Positions 44,740-53,741 of a stretch of 64,000 nt of DNA are shown here, in pieces. A program made the translations under genes and the position numbers. The first letter of the stretch is position 1; each line of letters begins with the position of its first letter. The notes beneath the pieces were generated by a model, which worked only from the letters and a program-made list of their open reading frames with translations, made no database searches and had not been told where the DNA came from. Source of the DNA: Pedobacter soli (GTDB lineage: Bacteria > Bacteroidota > Bacteroidia > Sphingobacteriales > Sphingobacteriaceae); contig NZ_FMZH01000001.1 in NCBI RefSeq assembly GCF_900101435.1, positions 496,001 to 560,000 of the forward strand, given 5' to 3'.

Positions 44740-46011
44740 ATGAATTTGAAATCCATTTTCACAGCCGTTTTGGCCATATCAACCTCTATAACCTTTGCAC
44801 AAGATGAAACCGTATTTGCAAACCATAACACCGCAAAGACCGGAAAAGAAAAACAGCATGCTTTTGTTGCATTGGGCAGCTGGCGCGCAGTAGCCCAGGT
44901 AAAAGAAGGGCTCGAAATTCCTTTCAATTTCGAAATCAACGAAAAAAGTGGTCAGCAGAAATTATATTTCCGCAATGCCGAAGAAAGCTTTGAAGGCGGC
45001 CTGGTGAAACAAACCGCCGATTCGCTTTTTGTAAAACTGGATCAGTTTGATAATGAACTTGCCTTTGCCATAACCGGCGACCAGTTAACAGGTACCTTAA
45101 GAAAACAAGGGCAGGCTGGCAAACCTTTAGCTATTGTAGCCGAACGCAAAAACTACCGTTTCGAAACCAGCGGTAAACCCGCAACTGCTGATTATTCGGG
45201 CAGCTACGATGTGGTTTTTAAATCGCCAACCGGCAAAGAAGAAAAAACAGTAGGTTTATTTAAGCAAACCGGCAACAAACTTACCGGCACTTTTTTACGC
45301 GTAACCGGCGATTCGCGCTTCCTGGAAGGCGTAGTAGAAGGTAACCAGTTTCAATTATCGAGTTTTATTGGCTCCTCTCCAGCTTACTACAAAGGTACAT
45401 TTCAACCTGATGGTACCTTAAGCGGTGAGATTTTAGGTTCCAGGGGAAGTCAGCCCTTTACAGGGGTTAAAAATGCCAATGCTACCCTACCCGATGCCTA
45501 TAAACTTACCTACCTCAAACCGGGCTACAAAACCCTCGATTTTAGCTTTCCGGATGTAAATGGTAAAAAGATTTCGCTTAAAGACGACAAGTATAAAAAT
45601 AAGGTGGTTATTTTAACCATTACAGGCAGCTGGTGCCCTAATTGTGTAGATGAAGCTACCTTTATTGCCCCATGGTATAAAGCTAACCAAAAACGCGGTG
45701 TAGAAGTTATTGCGCTACATTACGAACGCTCTACCGAGCCCGAATATGCTAAAAAAGTAATGAGCCGTTTCCGTGAGCGTTTCGGTATTGAATACGATCA
45801 GGTGATTGCCGGTACTGCCGATAAACAGGTAGTTTCTGAATCATTACCCGCCTTAGATTCATTTTTATCGTTTCCAACAACCATTATTATCGATAAACAA
45901 GGCAATGTAGCACAAATCCATACCGGTTTTAATGGTCCGGCTACCGGAAAGTTCTACGATGAATTTAAGAAAGAATTTAACGACGAGATTAACAGCTTAT
46001 TAAAGAAATAA
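44740..46011 (+). CDS. Exported TlpA-like thioredoxin-fold protein
   Basis: 423 residues with signal peptide (cleavage near FAQ, 19-21). The first ~250 residues are a beta-rich domain of repeated strands (SGSYDVVFKSPTGKEEKTVG, GDSRFLEGVVEGNQF). Residues ~260-423 are an AhpC-TSA/TlpA thioredoxin fold with GSWCPNCVDE (Cys299, Cys302) and a FPTTIIIDKQGNVAQIHTGF cis-Pro region. It probably reduces or protects thiols in the periplasm. It is divergent from the riboswitch operon, with its own -7 box and palindrome, and convergent with the AraC gene. A role linked to sulfur uptake is possible but unproven. Confidence 0.88.
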   Translation: MNLKSIFTAVLAISTSITFAQDETVFANHNTAKTGKEKQHAFVALGSWRAVAQVKEGLEIPFNFEINEKSGQQKLYFRNAEESFEGGLVKQTADSLFVKLDQFDNELAFAITGDQLTGTLRKQGQAGKPLAIVAERKNYRFETSGKPATADYSGSYDVVFKSPTGKEEKTVGLFKQTGNKLTGTFLRVTGDSRFLEGVVEGNQFQLSSFIGSSPAYYKGTFQPDGTLSGEILGSRGSQPFTGVKNANATLPDAYKLTYLKPGYKTLDFSFPDVNGKKISLKDDKYKNKVVILTITGSWCPNCVDEATFIAPWYKANQKRGVEVIALHYERSTEPEYAKKVMSRFRERFGIEYDQVIAGTADKQVVSESLPALDSFLSFPTTIIIDKQGNVAQIHTGFNGPATGKFYDEFKKEFNDEINSLLKK

Positions 46012-46037
46012 GCATAGCTTAAACCTTTGTCGGGCCA

Positions 46038-46916
46038 CTAAGCTGTAGCCACCATCTTTTTATAATCGCGCGGGGTTACCCCTTTTGCTTCTTTAAAAAA
46101 ACGGTTAAAATTAGAAAGGCTGTTAAAACCACATTCGTAAGCCAGGTTACCGATTTGCCTTTCGCCATCGGTAATCAGCTTGCAGGCATGGCCAATGCGT
46201 ACTTCGTTTACAAACTCAACAAAGGTTTTTTGGGTACGACTTTTAAAATAGCGGCAAAAAGCCTGTTTATTCATGTTAATCAGTGCGGCCACATCATCCA
46301 GCTGCATATCGGTAGCAAAATTTTCAAATACATATTTAAATACCTTATCCATCCTGTCGTTATCTTTTAACTGGTAGGTATTGGTATAGCCCTGACTTGC
46401 CAGTAAATGGTATTCTTTGGTATGACTCAATACCTCGAGTATTTTAAAGAGCGAGATCATTTTCGGGAAATCTTCTTCTTCTTTAACCAACTGCACCAGT
46501 AGTTTTTTTAACTGCGATTTGGTTTCTCCATAAAATTTCATTCCCCTGCCGGCAATCTGCAACACGGTTTTCATTTTCTGCATATTGCCCAGTTGCTCCA
46601 GCAAGCCAACCAGCTTATCCGGATTAAAAAATACCGATATAGAGCGGGCGTGTTTCTGGTTTACCTTATCGTCAAAGTAAGCTTCGCTGTTGTACCACAC
46701 ATGCGGGATATTAGATCCAAGCAGGATCAGTTCGCCTTTTTCGAAATTTTCAATGCTATCGCCAATAATCCGCTTCCCCTCACTCTCTACCATATAAGTA
46801 ATCTGGCATTCGACATGGAAATGAAAAGCAGTAGAAAAATAAGGCTGGTCTATTACCTTCGTTTTAAAAACTTCGTTATCCAAACCTTCCAGTATTTTGG
46901 CAAAAACCGGTTTCAT
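46038..46916 (-). CDS. AraC-family transcriptional regulator
   Basis: 292 residues. The N-terminal ~150 residues look like a cupin sensor domain (YFSTAFHFHVECQITYMVES ... GELILLGSNIPHVWYN). The C-terminal ~100 residues hold two helix-turn-helix motifs (MQLDDVAALINMNKQAFCRYF and IGNLAYECGFNSLSNFNRFFKE) of the AraC/XylS family. It is divergent from the fucose operon across a 258-bp gap, so it most likely activates that operon when a sugar such as L-fucose or a derivative binds. Effector identity is inferred from context only. Confidence 0.93.
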   Translation of the reverse strand: MKPVFAKILEGLDNEVFKTKVIDQPYFSTAFHFHVECQITYMVESEGKRIIGDSIENFEKGELILLGSNIPHVWYNSEAYFDDKVNQKHARSISVFFNPDKLVGLLEQLGNMQKMKTVLQIAGRGMKFYGETKSQLKKLLVQLVKEEEDFPKMISLFKILEVLSHTKEYHLLASQGYTNTYQLKDNDRMDKVFKYVFENFATDMQLDDVAALINMNKQAFCRYFKSRTQKTFVEFVNEVRIGHACKLITDGERQIGNLAYECGFNSLSNFNRFFKEAKGVTPRDYKKMVATA

Positions 46917-46989
46917 AGGCGTATTTTTATATCATTTATATTTGGTTACAGGCCCATATCACGCTCAGGTGGTGGTATCAGGCTTTGAT

Positions 46990-46997
46990 CAAATATA
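46990..46997 (-). promoter_or_regulatory. -7 box (TATATTTG) of the AraC gene
   Basis: An exact TAnnTTTG match on the minus strand with a TTTTG about 21 bases upstream, which fits the -33 element. Confidence 0.55.
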
Positions 46998-47095
46998 CGC
47001 TACATTATCAAAATAAAACAAAAAAAACCTTAATACTTGCTAAAATAACATCAAATTTAGCAAACAGAGCTTTAGAATTTAGGTTTTCATCCGCC

Positions 47096-47103
47096 TAACT
47101 TTG
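47096..47103 (+). promoter_or_regulatory. -7 box (TAACTTTG) of the fucose operon
   Basis: An exact TAnnTTTG match ~70 bases before the SDR start at 47175. The AraC binding site would be expected between here and 46990. Confidence 0.6.
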
Positions 47104-47174
47104 AGTAATTACCTATACTAACCAAATCAATAAAATCTATCCTTAAGCGGAGCAGATTAAATTAAAAATATAAA

Positions 47175-47945
47175 ATGAACCAAAATTTACACCAAAAAGT
47201 GATCCTGCTAACAGGTGGTGCTAATGGTATTGGCTGGGAATGTGCCAAAGCTTACAGCAATGCAGGCGCGATAGTTTGCATAGCCGATAAAAATCCCATT
47301 GCAGCTCAAAAATTAAGCGAGCTGGCTAAGCCCGGTACCTTTATCCAATGCGATGTAAGCCGGGAAGCAGAGGTAAAGGCTGCTATCGAAACTGTGATTG
47401 CCAAATATAACCGTTTAGATGCCATCCACAACAATGCGGCTATAGCCAGTCCTTCCAAACCTTTAGACCAAACCAGCGATGACGAATGGGATTTGCTCAT
47501 GAACATTAACCTGAAAAGTATTTTATTCACCACCCGTCACGGACTACAACATTTAAAAGCCACAAAAGGAAGCATACTCAGTACCAGTTCGCTGGTGGGC
47601 AGCATTGGGCAGGATAACCATGCGGCTTATGTAGCCACCAAAGGTGCAGTAAACGCCTTAACCAAAGCCATGGCGTTAGATTATGCTCCCTTTCAGGTAC
47701 GGGTAAATGCCGTTTCGCCTGCTGCCATAAACACGCCAACATTACAGGCGTGGAGCAACGAACAACCCAATAAAGCAGATTTAACACAATATCTTAACCA
47801 ATTGCAACCTTTGGGTAACATGCCCAATGGCGATGTAATTGCCGATGCCTGTGTGTTTCTATTGAGCGATGCCGCGCGATTTATAACAGGCACTATTTTG
47901 CCCGTAAGCGGTGGTGCAGAATTAGGCTACAGAACCATTATTTAA
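47175..47945 (+). CDS. SDR-family dehydrogenase, probably L-fucose pathway
   Basis: 256 residues, classical short-chain dehydrogenase. Cofactor motif TGGANGIG (13-20), acidic residue after beta-2 in CIADKN (Asp38, favouring NAD), NNAA (86-89), catalytic Ser near 138-139, Tyr152 and Lys156 in AAYVATKG. In the non-phosphorylating L-fucose route, SDR enzymes act at two steps: L-fucose to fuconolactone and 2-keto-3-deoxy-L-fuconate to the diketo acid. Sequence alone does not tell which. It opens the operon, with L-fuconate dehydratase starting three bases after its stop codon. Confidence 0.85.
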   Translation: MNQNLHQKVILLTGGANGIGWECAKAYSNAGAIVCIADKNPIAAQKLSELAKPGTFIQCDVSREAEVKAAIETVIAKYNRLDAIHNNAAIASPSKPLDQTSDDEWDLLMNINLKSILFTTRHGLQHLKATKGSILSTSSLVGSIGQDNHAAYVATKGAVNALTKAMALDYAPFQVRVNAVSPAAINTPTLQAWSNEQPNKADLTQYLNQLQPLGNMPNGDVIADACVFLLSDAARFITGTILPVSGGAELGYRTII

Positions 47946-47948
47946 AAT

Positions 47949-49169
47949 ATGATCAACAAAATTAATATCCTCGACAAAAGATTTGAACTGGCTACCGGTG
48001 CTGGTAGCGATGCCATACATAAAGATCCGCTATACTCGTATGCTGTTGCCCAACTGGGCGATGAAAGTGGCCTTACCGGAAATGGTTTGGCTTTTACCCT
48101 GGGCGAAGGGAATGACCTGGTTTGTAAAGCAGCATCATTTTATGCCGATAAAATAAAAGGAAACGATATTGAAGAACTGATGGCCGATTTTGGTCAGACT
48201 TTTAAAACCTTATCCAATGAGCAGCAATTCCGCTGGTTAGGGCCGCATAAAGGCGTGGTACATTTGGGTTTAGCCGCTGTAACCAATGCCTGTTACGATT
48301 TATGGGCGAAGAAACGTGGCGTACCACTTTGGAAGTTGCTGATTGATTTAACCCCCGAACAAATTGTAAACACCCTCGATTTATCCTACCTGGAAGATAT
48401 ATTAACCAAAGCAGAAGCCATTGAGCTCTTACAGGCTCATGTAGATTCGAAGAAAAGCAGAGAGGGTATTTTAGCTAGCGGTTACGCCGGCTACGACACC
48501 TCGGTGGGCTGGTTTAATTACGATGATGAAAAAGTACGCGAAAATTGCAAAAAAGCCATCGACAATGGTTTTACTGCAATGAAATTAAAGGTAGGCTCAG
48601 CAGATCCACAAAGAGATATCCGCAGGGCCAATATTGTGCGCGAGGTGGCTGGCGAAACTTCAAAAGTAATGCTCGATGCCAACCAACAATGGACTTTACC
48701 TCAGGCGATTTCGATTTGTAACGAACTCAAAAACATGAATCCTTATTGGGTAGAAGAACCCACACATCCCGATGATGTTTTGGCCCACCAAACCCTGGCC
48801 AAAACCATTGCCCCCATCAAACTGGCCCTCGGCGAACACGTACCAAACCGCATTATCTTTAAAAACTATCTGCAAACCGGCTGCGCGGGCTTTGCACAGG
48901 TAGATGCCGTACGCGTTGGTGGCGTAAGTGAGTTTATCACTATTAGTTTAATGGCTAAAAAATATGGTGTCCCGGTAGTGCCACATGTTGGCGATATGGG
49001 CCAGCTGCACCAACACCTGGTATTGTTTAATCACATTGCCATGGGGCACGAAGCCTTATTTTTAGAACATATTCCGCACCTTAAAGCACATTTCGTAAAT
49101 CCGATTAAAATTGAAAACGGCGTGTATGTTACCCCTCAGGAAGCAGGATCGAGTTGCGATTTAAAATAA
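47949..49169 (+). CDS. L-fuconate dehydratase (enolase superfamily)
   Basis: 406 residues, somewhat shorter than the ~440 of the studied Xanthomonas enzyme. Mandelate-racemase group active site: AMKLKVG (Lys212, Lys214), MLDANQQW (Asp243), WVEEPTHPDD (Glu269), LGEHVPN (Glu296) and VPHVGDMGQ (His346). The GYDTSVGW and LSYLEDILT regions match L-fuconate dehydratases, which convert L-fuconate to 2-keto-3-deoxy-L-fuconate in the cytoplasm. It lies between the SDR and an SSS carrier, with tiny gaps, so one mRNA is expected. An L-galactonate or related acid as alternative substrate cannot be excluded. Confidence 0.93.
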   Translation: MINKINILDKRFELATGAGSDAIHKDPLYSYAVAQLGDESGLTGNGLAFTLGEGNDLVCKAASFYADKIKGNDIEELMADFGQTFKTLSNEQQFRWLGPHKGVVHLGLAAVTNACYDLWAKKRGVPLWKLLIDLTPEQIVNTLDLSYLEDILTKAEAIELLQAHVDSKKSREGILASGYAGYDTSVGWFNYDDEKVRENCKKAIDNGFTAMKLKVGSADPQRDIRRANIVREVAGETSKVMLDANQQWTLPQAISICNELKNMNPYWVEEPTHPDDVLAHQTLAKTIAPIKLALGEHVPNRIIFKNYLQTGCAGFAQVDAVRVGGVSEFITISLMAKKYGVPVVPHVGDMGQLHQHLVLFNHIAMGHEALFLEHIPHLKAHFVNPIKIENGVYVTPQEAGSSCDLK

Positions 49170-49175
49170 CAGCTT

Positions 49176-50822
49176 ATGATTAGTACTATAGATATTGTTA
49201 TTACCATTGCCTACGTTCTGTTTATTGTAACCATAGGCTTATGGAGCGGGCGCCGCAAAAAGGAAAAGACCGAAAGTTCATCTAACGATTACTTTCTGGC
49301 AGGTAAAACCCTGAAATGGCCCATGATTGGCCTGGCACTTTTTGCAACCAATATTTCGTGTTTGCATTTGGTAAGTTTGGCCCAAAGTGGTTTCGATAGC
49401 GGTTTGCTTAACGGTAATTTCGAATGGATGGCTGCCTTTACCCTCATTTTGCTGGCTTTATTTTTCATTCCTTTCTACATACGCTCTGGCGTAACTACCC
49501 TACCCGATTTTTTAGAAAGGCGCTACAATAAAGCCTGTCGCGATTGGCTAGCTTTTGTTTCCATTATTTCGGCCATTATCATCCACATTGCCTTTTCTTT
49601 TCTGGCAGGTGGTATTGTGCTCGAAACCCTTTTTGGCATTAACATGTACACCAGTATTGTAATTATCGCTGCACTTACAGGCCTCTATACCATTATTGGC
49701 GGTTTACGTGCGGTAGTGGTTACCGAATCTATCCAAAGTGTGGTGTTGATTGCGGGTGCGCTGATTATCACCTATTTCGCCTGGAACAAAGTGGGTAGCT
49801 GGGATCATTTAACCACGGTGTTGCAAAACAATCAGGCAACTGACAAATTAAGTATGATCAGGCCTGTTGGCGATAAAAGCGGATTATCATGGGTGGCTGT
49901 ATTTTTAGGTTATCCCATTCTGGGCATCTGGTACTGGTGTGCCGATCAAACCATAGTACAACGCGCTTTAGGTGCAAAAGACGAAAACCACGCCAAAGCC
50001 GGCGCACTTTTTTGCGGTTTCATTAAAATTTTACCCGTTTTTATTTTCGTTTTGCCCGGCTTATTTGCCTACGTATTGTATAAAACCAATGCTATAGATT
50101 TAAGCAGCCTACAGCAAGCCGGAGCAAATGGTACAACCTTAAATACCAAAGGCATTTACACGCTCATGATTACCCAATTGCTACCCAAAGGTTTGGTAGG
50201 GATATTAGTCGCAGCCTTATTATCGGGTTTAATGAGCCAGATTGCCGGTGCATTAAACTCAATTGCTACACTGAGTAGTTTTGATCTTTACAAAAGATAC
50301 CGACCAGATACCAGCGATGTCAAACTGGTAACGGTAGGTCGGCTATCGGCTGCAATTGCTTTAATGGTTTCGTTAGCATTATTGCCCTTACTTAACCAAT
50401 ACACCAGTTTGTTTGAAGGGATAAACGATGTAATTGCCCACATTGCTCCTCCTATTACCTGTGTATTTTTACTGGGTGTTTTCTGGAAAAAAGCTTCAGC
50501 AAAATCGGCTCAATATACTTTATGGCTGGGTTCGCTACTCGGCGTTGCTGTTTTTGCCATCAATAAGCTCAATTCCGAAACCCTCATCGGTCAGATTCCT
50601 TTCATGATGATGGCTTTTTACCTTTTCTGCGCCTGTATGCTTATGCAGATCGGGTTCTCGTACCTCTATCCTGTTCAGCACACGGCAGAAAGTAACAAAC
50701 TCTACTGGAAATCGTTTTGGGAGCCCCTGCAAGTTAAAGGCTGGAGTGGCATTGGCAACTACAAAACCTTATCAGCTTTGCTTCTGGGCATTATGGCCTT
50801 ATTGTACTGGACCTTCAGGTAA
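49176..50822 (+). CDS. Sodium:solute symporter (SSS family), likely L-fucose carrier
   Basis: 548 residues with about 13-14 membrane segments. SSS features: SSNDYFLAGKTLKWPMIGLALFATNISCLHLVSLAQ near the start, TLPDFLERRYNKACRDW and TIIGGLRAVVVTESIQSVVL. It is six bases downstream of the dehydratase. Between fucose-oxidising enzymes and a fucosidase the best guess for the substrate is L-fucose. It is distinct from the SSS carrier at 31957-33549. Confidence 0.92.
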   Translation: MISTIDIVITIAYVLFIVTIGLWSGRRKKEKTESSSNDYFLAGKTLKWPMIGLALFATNISCLHLVSLAQSGFDSGLLNGNFEWMAAFTLILLALFFIPFYIRSGVTTLPDFLERRYNKACRDWLAFVSIISAIIIHIAFSFLAGGIVLETLFGINMYTSIVIIAALTGLYTIIGGLRAVVVTESIQSVVLIAGALIITYFAWNKVGSWDHLTTVLQNNQATDKLSMIRPVGDKSGLSWVAVFLGYPILGIWYWCADQTIVQRALGAKDENHAKAGALFCGFIKILPVFIFVLPGLFAYVLYKTNAIDLSSLQQAGANGTTLNTKGIYTLMITQLLPKGLVGILVAALLSGLMSQIAGALNSIATLSSFDLYKRYRPDTSDVKLVTVGRLSAAIALMVSLALLPLLNQYTSLFEGINDVIAHIAPPITCVFLLGVFWKKASAKSAQYTLWLGSLLGVAVFAINKLNSETLIGQIPFMMMAFYLFCACMLMQIGFSYLYPVQHTAESNKLYWKSFWEPLQVKGWSGIGNYKTLSALLLGIMALLYWTFR

Positions 50823-50867
50823 TTTGAAACCTAAATAAATTGATAACAACAACCAAATATAAACCAC

Positions 50868-52175
50868 ATGAAACACACCAAATTTATTTATCTCCTGCTG
50901 TTTGGCCTGCTGAGCAACCTGGCCATTGCACAAACCAAAACAAACCCGGCTGTAATGAAAGATTTTATGGACAAACGCTTCGGCATGTTTATCCACTGGG
51001 GACCGGTAAGTTTGCGCGGAACCGAAATTGGCTGGTCGAGAGACAAACAGGTTGAGAAAAGTGACTACGATAACCTGTACAAAGAGTTCGATCCTACCCT
51101 GTTTAATGCCGATGCCATTGTAAAAACGGCTAAAGATGCAGGCATGAAATACCTGACCATTACCGCCCGCCACCACGATGGTTTTTGTTTATGGCCTTCG
51201 AAATTTACAGAATACGACATTGCCCATACTCCTTATAAAAAAGATATTGTGGGTGCTTTAAACGAAGCCTGTAAAAAACAAGGCATCAAATTCTGTATCT
51301 ACTATTCGGTACTGGATTGGTATCACCCCGATTACCCCATTCATTCTTCTGCCAGCCAAACCATCGACCCGAAAGCAGATATGGGCAAATACATCATCTA
51401 CATGAAAAACCAGCTAAAAGAATTAATTACCAATTACGATCCATACATGCTTTGGTTTGATGGCCAGTGGGAAAAACCCTGGACAGATGAAATGGGCAGG
51501 GATTTATACAGTTATCTTAAAGGCTTAAAACCCGATGTAATTATTAATAATCGGCTGGGTAAAGAATTTGCAGCAATGGAAAATAAAAAAATTGATCATT
51601 CGAAAATGGTTGGCGATTATGATACCCCCGAGCAAACCGTTGGCCGTTTAAACATGGATACCCCCTGGGAAAGTTGTTTTACCATTTGTAACCAATGGGC
51701 CTGGAAACCTAACGATAAAATGAAATCGCTGAAAGAATGTTTAGCCATTCTTTCCAAAACAGCTGGCGGTAACGGAAACTTGTTGCTAAATGTAGGCCCT
51801 ATGCCCGATGGTCGCATTGAAGCCCGTCAAATTACACGCCTTAAAGAAATTGGCCAGTGGCTAAAAATCAATGGCGAAGCGGTATACGGTAATTTGGGTG
51901 GCCCATATCAACCTACTGATGCTTATGCAACTACCCGAAAAGGGAATAAACTTTTTGTCCATGTGCTTAAAACCGATGCCGGTGCCATTAGCTTAAAAAA
52001 TATTACAGGGCGAAAACCGCTAAAAGCCTATGTTTTAGGCGGAGACAAAGTTTCGGTTGAGCCAGGTACATCAGATTTTAAAATCAACCTGCCTAAAACC
52101 CAGTCAGGAGCTTTACAATATGTTATTGCGATAGAAATGGATGGTGATATTGAAAAAACAGCAGTTATTGATTAA
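50868..52175 (+). CDS. GH29 alpha-L-fucosidase
   Basis: 435 residues with signal peptide (FGLLSNLAIAQ). Conserved GH29 blocks: FGMFIHWGPVSLRGTEIGW, ITARHHDGFCLWPSKF and YMLWFDGQWEKPW with Asp198 as likely nucleophile. It would release L-fucose in the periplasm or at the surface, directly next to the fucose carrier. It is 45 bp after the symporter and followed nine bases later by the mutarotase. It differs from both GH29 enzymes in the large locus. Confidence 0.95.
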   Translation: MKHTKFIYLLLFGLLSNLAIAQTKTNPAVMKDFMDKRFGMFIHWGPVSLRGTEIGWSRDKQVEKSDYDNLYKEFDPTLFNADAIVKTAKDAGMKYLTITARHHDGFCLWPSKFTEYDIAHTPYKKDIVGALNEACKKQGIKFCIYYSVLDWYHPDYPIHSSASQTIDPKADMGKYIIYMKNQLKELITNYDPYMLWFDGQWEKPWTDEMGRDLYSYLKGLKPDVIINNRLGKEFAAMENKKIDHSKMVGDYDTPEQTVGRLNMDTPWESCFTICNQWAWKPNDKMKSLKECLAILSKTAGGNGNLLLNVGPMPDGRIEARQITRLKEIGQWLKINGEAVYGNLGGPYQPTDAYATTRKGNKLFVHVLKTDAGAISLKNITGRKPLKAYVLGGDKVSVEPGTSDFKINLPKTQSGALQYVIAIEMDGDIEKTAVID

Positions 52176-52184
52176 AGATTGGCT

Positions 52185-52637
52185 ATGAAAAATTTTAAAA
52201 AGGGATTTTTGATTATTTCAGCAGGTTTACTGTTGCTTACAGCCTGCAACCAGAGCAGTAAAACGGAAACGGCTACAGCGGTTGAAACACCAAAAAATGT
52301 AAAACGTTTTGGCGCTGTAACCGGCCTAAAGCCAGATCAGATTGCTTATTACAAAAAACTGCATGCAGCGGTTTGGCCGGGTGTACAGCGAAAAATAACG
52401 GAATGTAATATCCACAATTATTCTATTTATTTAAAAGAGATTGACCACAAGTTTTACCTCTTTAGCTACTTCGAATATACCGGAAAAGATTTTGAAGCCG
52501 ACATGAAAAAGATGGCTGCAGATACCACTACCCAGCGTTGGTGGAAAGAAACTGCACCAACCCAGCTTCCATTACCCGATGCTGCCGCCAAAAATGAAAC
52601 CTGGAGCAGTATGGAAGAGGTTTTTCATCAAAATTAA
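52185..52637 (+). CDS. Lipid-anchored L-rhamnose/L-fucose mutarotase-family protein
   Basis: 150 residues. An N-terminal signal ending in the lipobox LLTAC (Cys21) and a low-complexity linker (~25-40) precede a RhaM-type (DUF718) mutarotase domain with RFGAVTGLKPDQ, YKKLHAAVWPGV (the conserved His), YSIYLKEIDHKFYLFSYFEY and RWWKET. Mutarotases of this fold interconvert alpha and beta sugar forms and are normally cytoplasmic; here the signal and lipobox put it outside the cytoplasm. The ATG at 52185 is chosen over an in-frame TTG at 52179. It closes the fucose operon before a terminator. Confidence 0.85.
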   Translation: MKNFKKGFLIISAGLLLLTACNQSSKTETATAVETPKNVKRFGAVTGLKPDQIAYYKKLHAAVWPGVQRKITECNIHNYSIYLKEIDHKFYLFSYFEYTGKDFEADMKKMAADTTTQRWWKETAPTQLPLPDAAAKNETWSSMEEVFHQN

Positions 52638-52642
52638 AAGAT

Positions 52643-52680
52643 AAAACCGGAGCATGATGCAGAATCATGCCCGGTTTTTA
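52643..52680. terminator. Bidirectional terminator
   Basis: AAAACCGG-A-GCATGAT ... ATCATGC-CCGGTTTT: two stacked stem parts with a bulged A, T-tract on both strands. It lies between the convergent mutarotase and DUF1772 genes. Confidence 0.82.
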
Positions 52681-53178
52681 TTAAGGTGTTCGACTTATTA
52701 GGGCCGTATAAGCCACAATAGCAATACAAATACACGAAATAATGGTCCTGATGCGGTGGAACATACCCCAGGCAGGCTCGAATTTATTCCGCAACGCACT
52801 TAATTCGCTAGCACTCATTTTCTCTAAACTGGCACCATCTAAAAGATCATTTAAAGGCACATTACCCACCATGGTAACCAGAAAAACACCGCCGGCATAC
52901 AACAGCGTAGCTGCCAGGAGTAAATAAAAAGTTAAAGATGGATTCTTCTCATAAAAAAACCAGGTACAAATGGGTAACAATATCAAAGTACCCATAAAGC
53001 TGATAAAAAACAGCGGGTTCAAAATGGCGCGGTTAATCGCTTGCATGGCTTGTAAAAAAGAAAGATCAGATAATCGGGTAAGGCCGGGTAAAACCGAGCA
53101 AGAATAAGCATAAAAAAGGCCGCCAATAAGTGCTGTAGAAACGGTACTGAGCAAGAGCACCAGGGTTTTCATAGTCAT
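52681..53178 (-). CDS. DUF1772 membrane protein (anthrone-oxygenase-like)
   Basis: 165 residues with four hydrophobic segments (LVLLLSTVSTALIGGLFYAY, FISFMGTLILLPICTWFF, LTFYLLLAATLLYAGGVFLV, CICIAIVAYTALI). The DUF1772 family includes anthrone oxygenases and small integral membrane proteins of unclear role; NVPLND and SELSALRNKFEPAWGMFHRIRT are typical. A longer in-frame start exists at 53250, but its extra residues are not like the family, so ATG 53178 (MTMKTL) is chosen. Upstream lies a region with direct and inverted repeats. Confidence 0.8.
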   Translation of the reverse strand: MTMKTLVLLLSTVSTALIGGLFYAYSCSVLPGLTRLSDLSFLQAMQAINRAILNPLFFISFMGTLILLPICTWFFYEKNPSLTFYLLLAATLLYAGGVFLVTMVGNVPLNDLLDGASLEKMSASELSALRNKFEPAWGMFHRIRTIISCICIAIVAYTALISRTP

Positions 53179-53304
53179 AAAGTGTTTTTTAAATAGCAGA
53201 TAGTTGAAGTTATTCGAATTTAAACAATTTTGACTAAAAAGCCTGTTCAATTCCGGGAGGGATTACTAAATAAGGAAACGCGAAGGGAAAAAAATCTGCA
53301 AATA

Positions 53305-53352
53305 CCATATCTAATTAAGAGCGTTAATTTAGATATGGAAGAGCGTTAATTT
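53305..53352. other. Overlapping inverted and direct repeats
   Basis: CCATATCTAA (53305) and TTAGATATGG (53329) form a perfect 10-bp inverted repeat. AGAGCGTTAATTT occurs at 53318 and 53340, spaced 22 bp. This could be a regulator site for the DUF1772 gene. The rest of the gap 53179-53516 shows nothing. Confidence 0.45.
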
Positions 53353-53516
53353 GATGAAGACAGGTATAGGTAGATGTATTAAACTGAACGGGAAGATATT
53401 GCTTTGAACAACTAAATTTCTTTATTTATTACAATACATCCCGAAGGTCGCATTCGTAATCCATATTGCAAACCAGGTTACATAGATCGGTTTGTTTTCG
53501 TTATGGATCGGTGCAA

Positions 53517-53741
53517 TTACGGGTTGACCTCTGCTGCGATTACCACAATATCGGTAGCACGGCAACCAACATTTCCTTTTTCCAGGTTAAACTTAACCTT
53601 TGTTCCTACCTCCAATAAAGGCTTAAATAGCCCTTTTAACTGCTGATTATCTGCATAAATCATTTCTGTGCAGCCCTCAGCAGCGATAAATCCGAACCCA
53701 CGGACCGGATTGTACCACTTAACCACTCCTGTATAAATCAT
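53517..53741 (-). CDS. Cold-shock domain protein
   Basis: 74 residues, the size of a single CspA-type domain. It starts YTGVVKWYNPVRGFGFIAAE; RGFGFI is the RNP-1 motif. RNP-2 (usually VFVHF) is diverged here to MIYADN, so nucleic-acid binding may differ. Such proteins bind single-stranded RNA or DNA as chaperones. It is divergent from the LytTR regulator gene at 53865. Confidence 0.85.
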   Translation of the reverse strand: MIYTGVVKWYNPVRGFGFIAAEGCTEMIYADNQQLKGLFKPLLEVGTKVKFNLEKGNVGCRATDIVVIAAEVNP

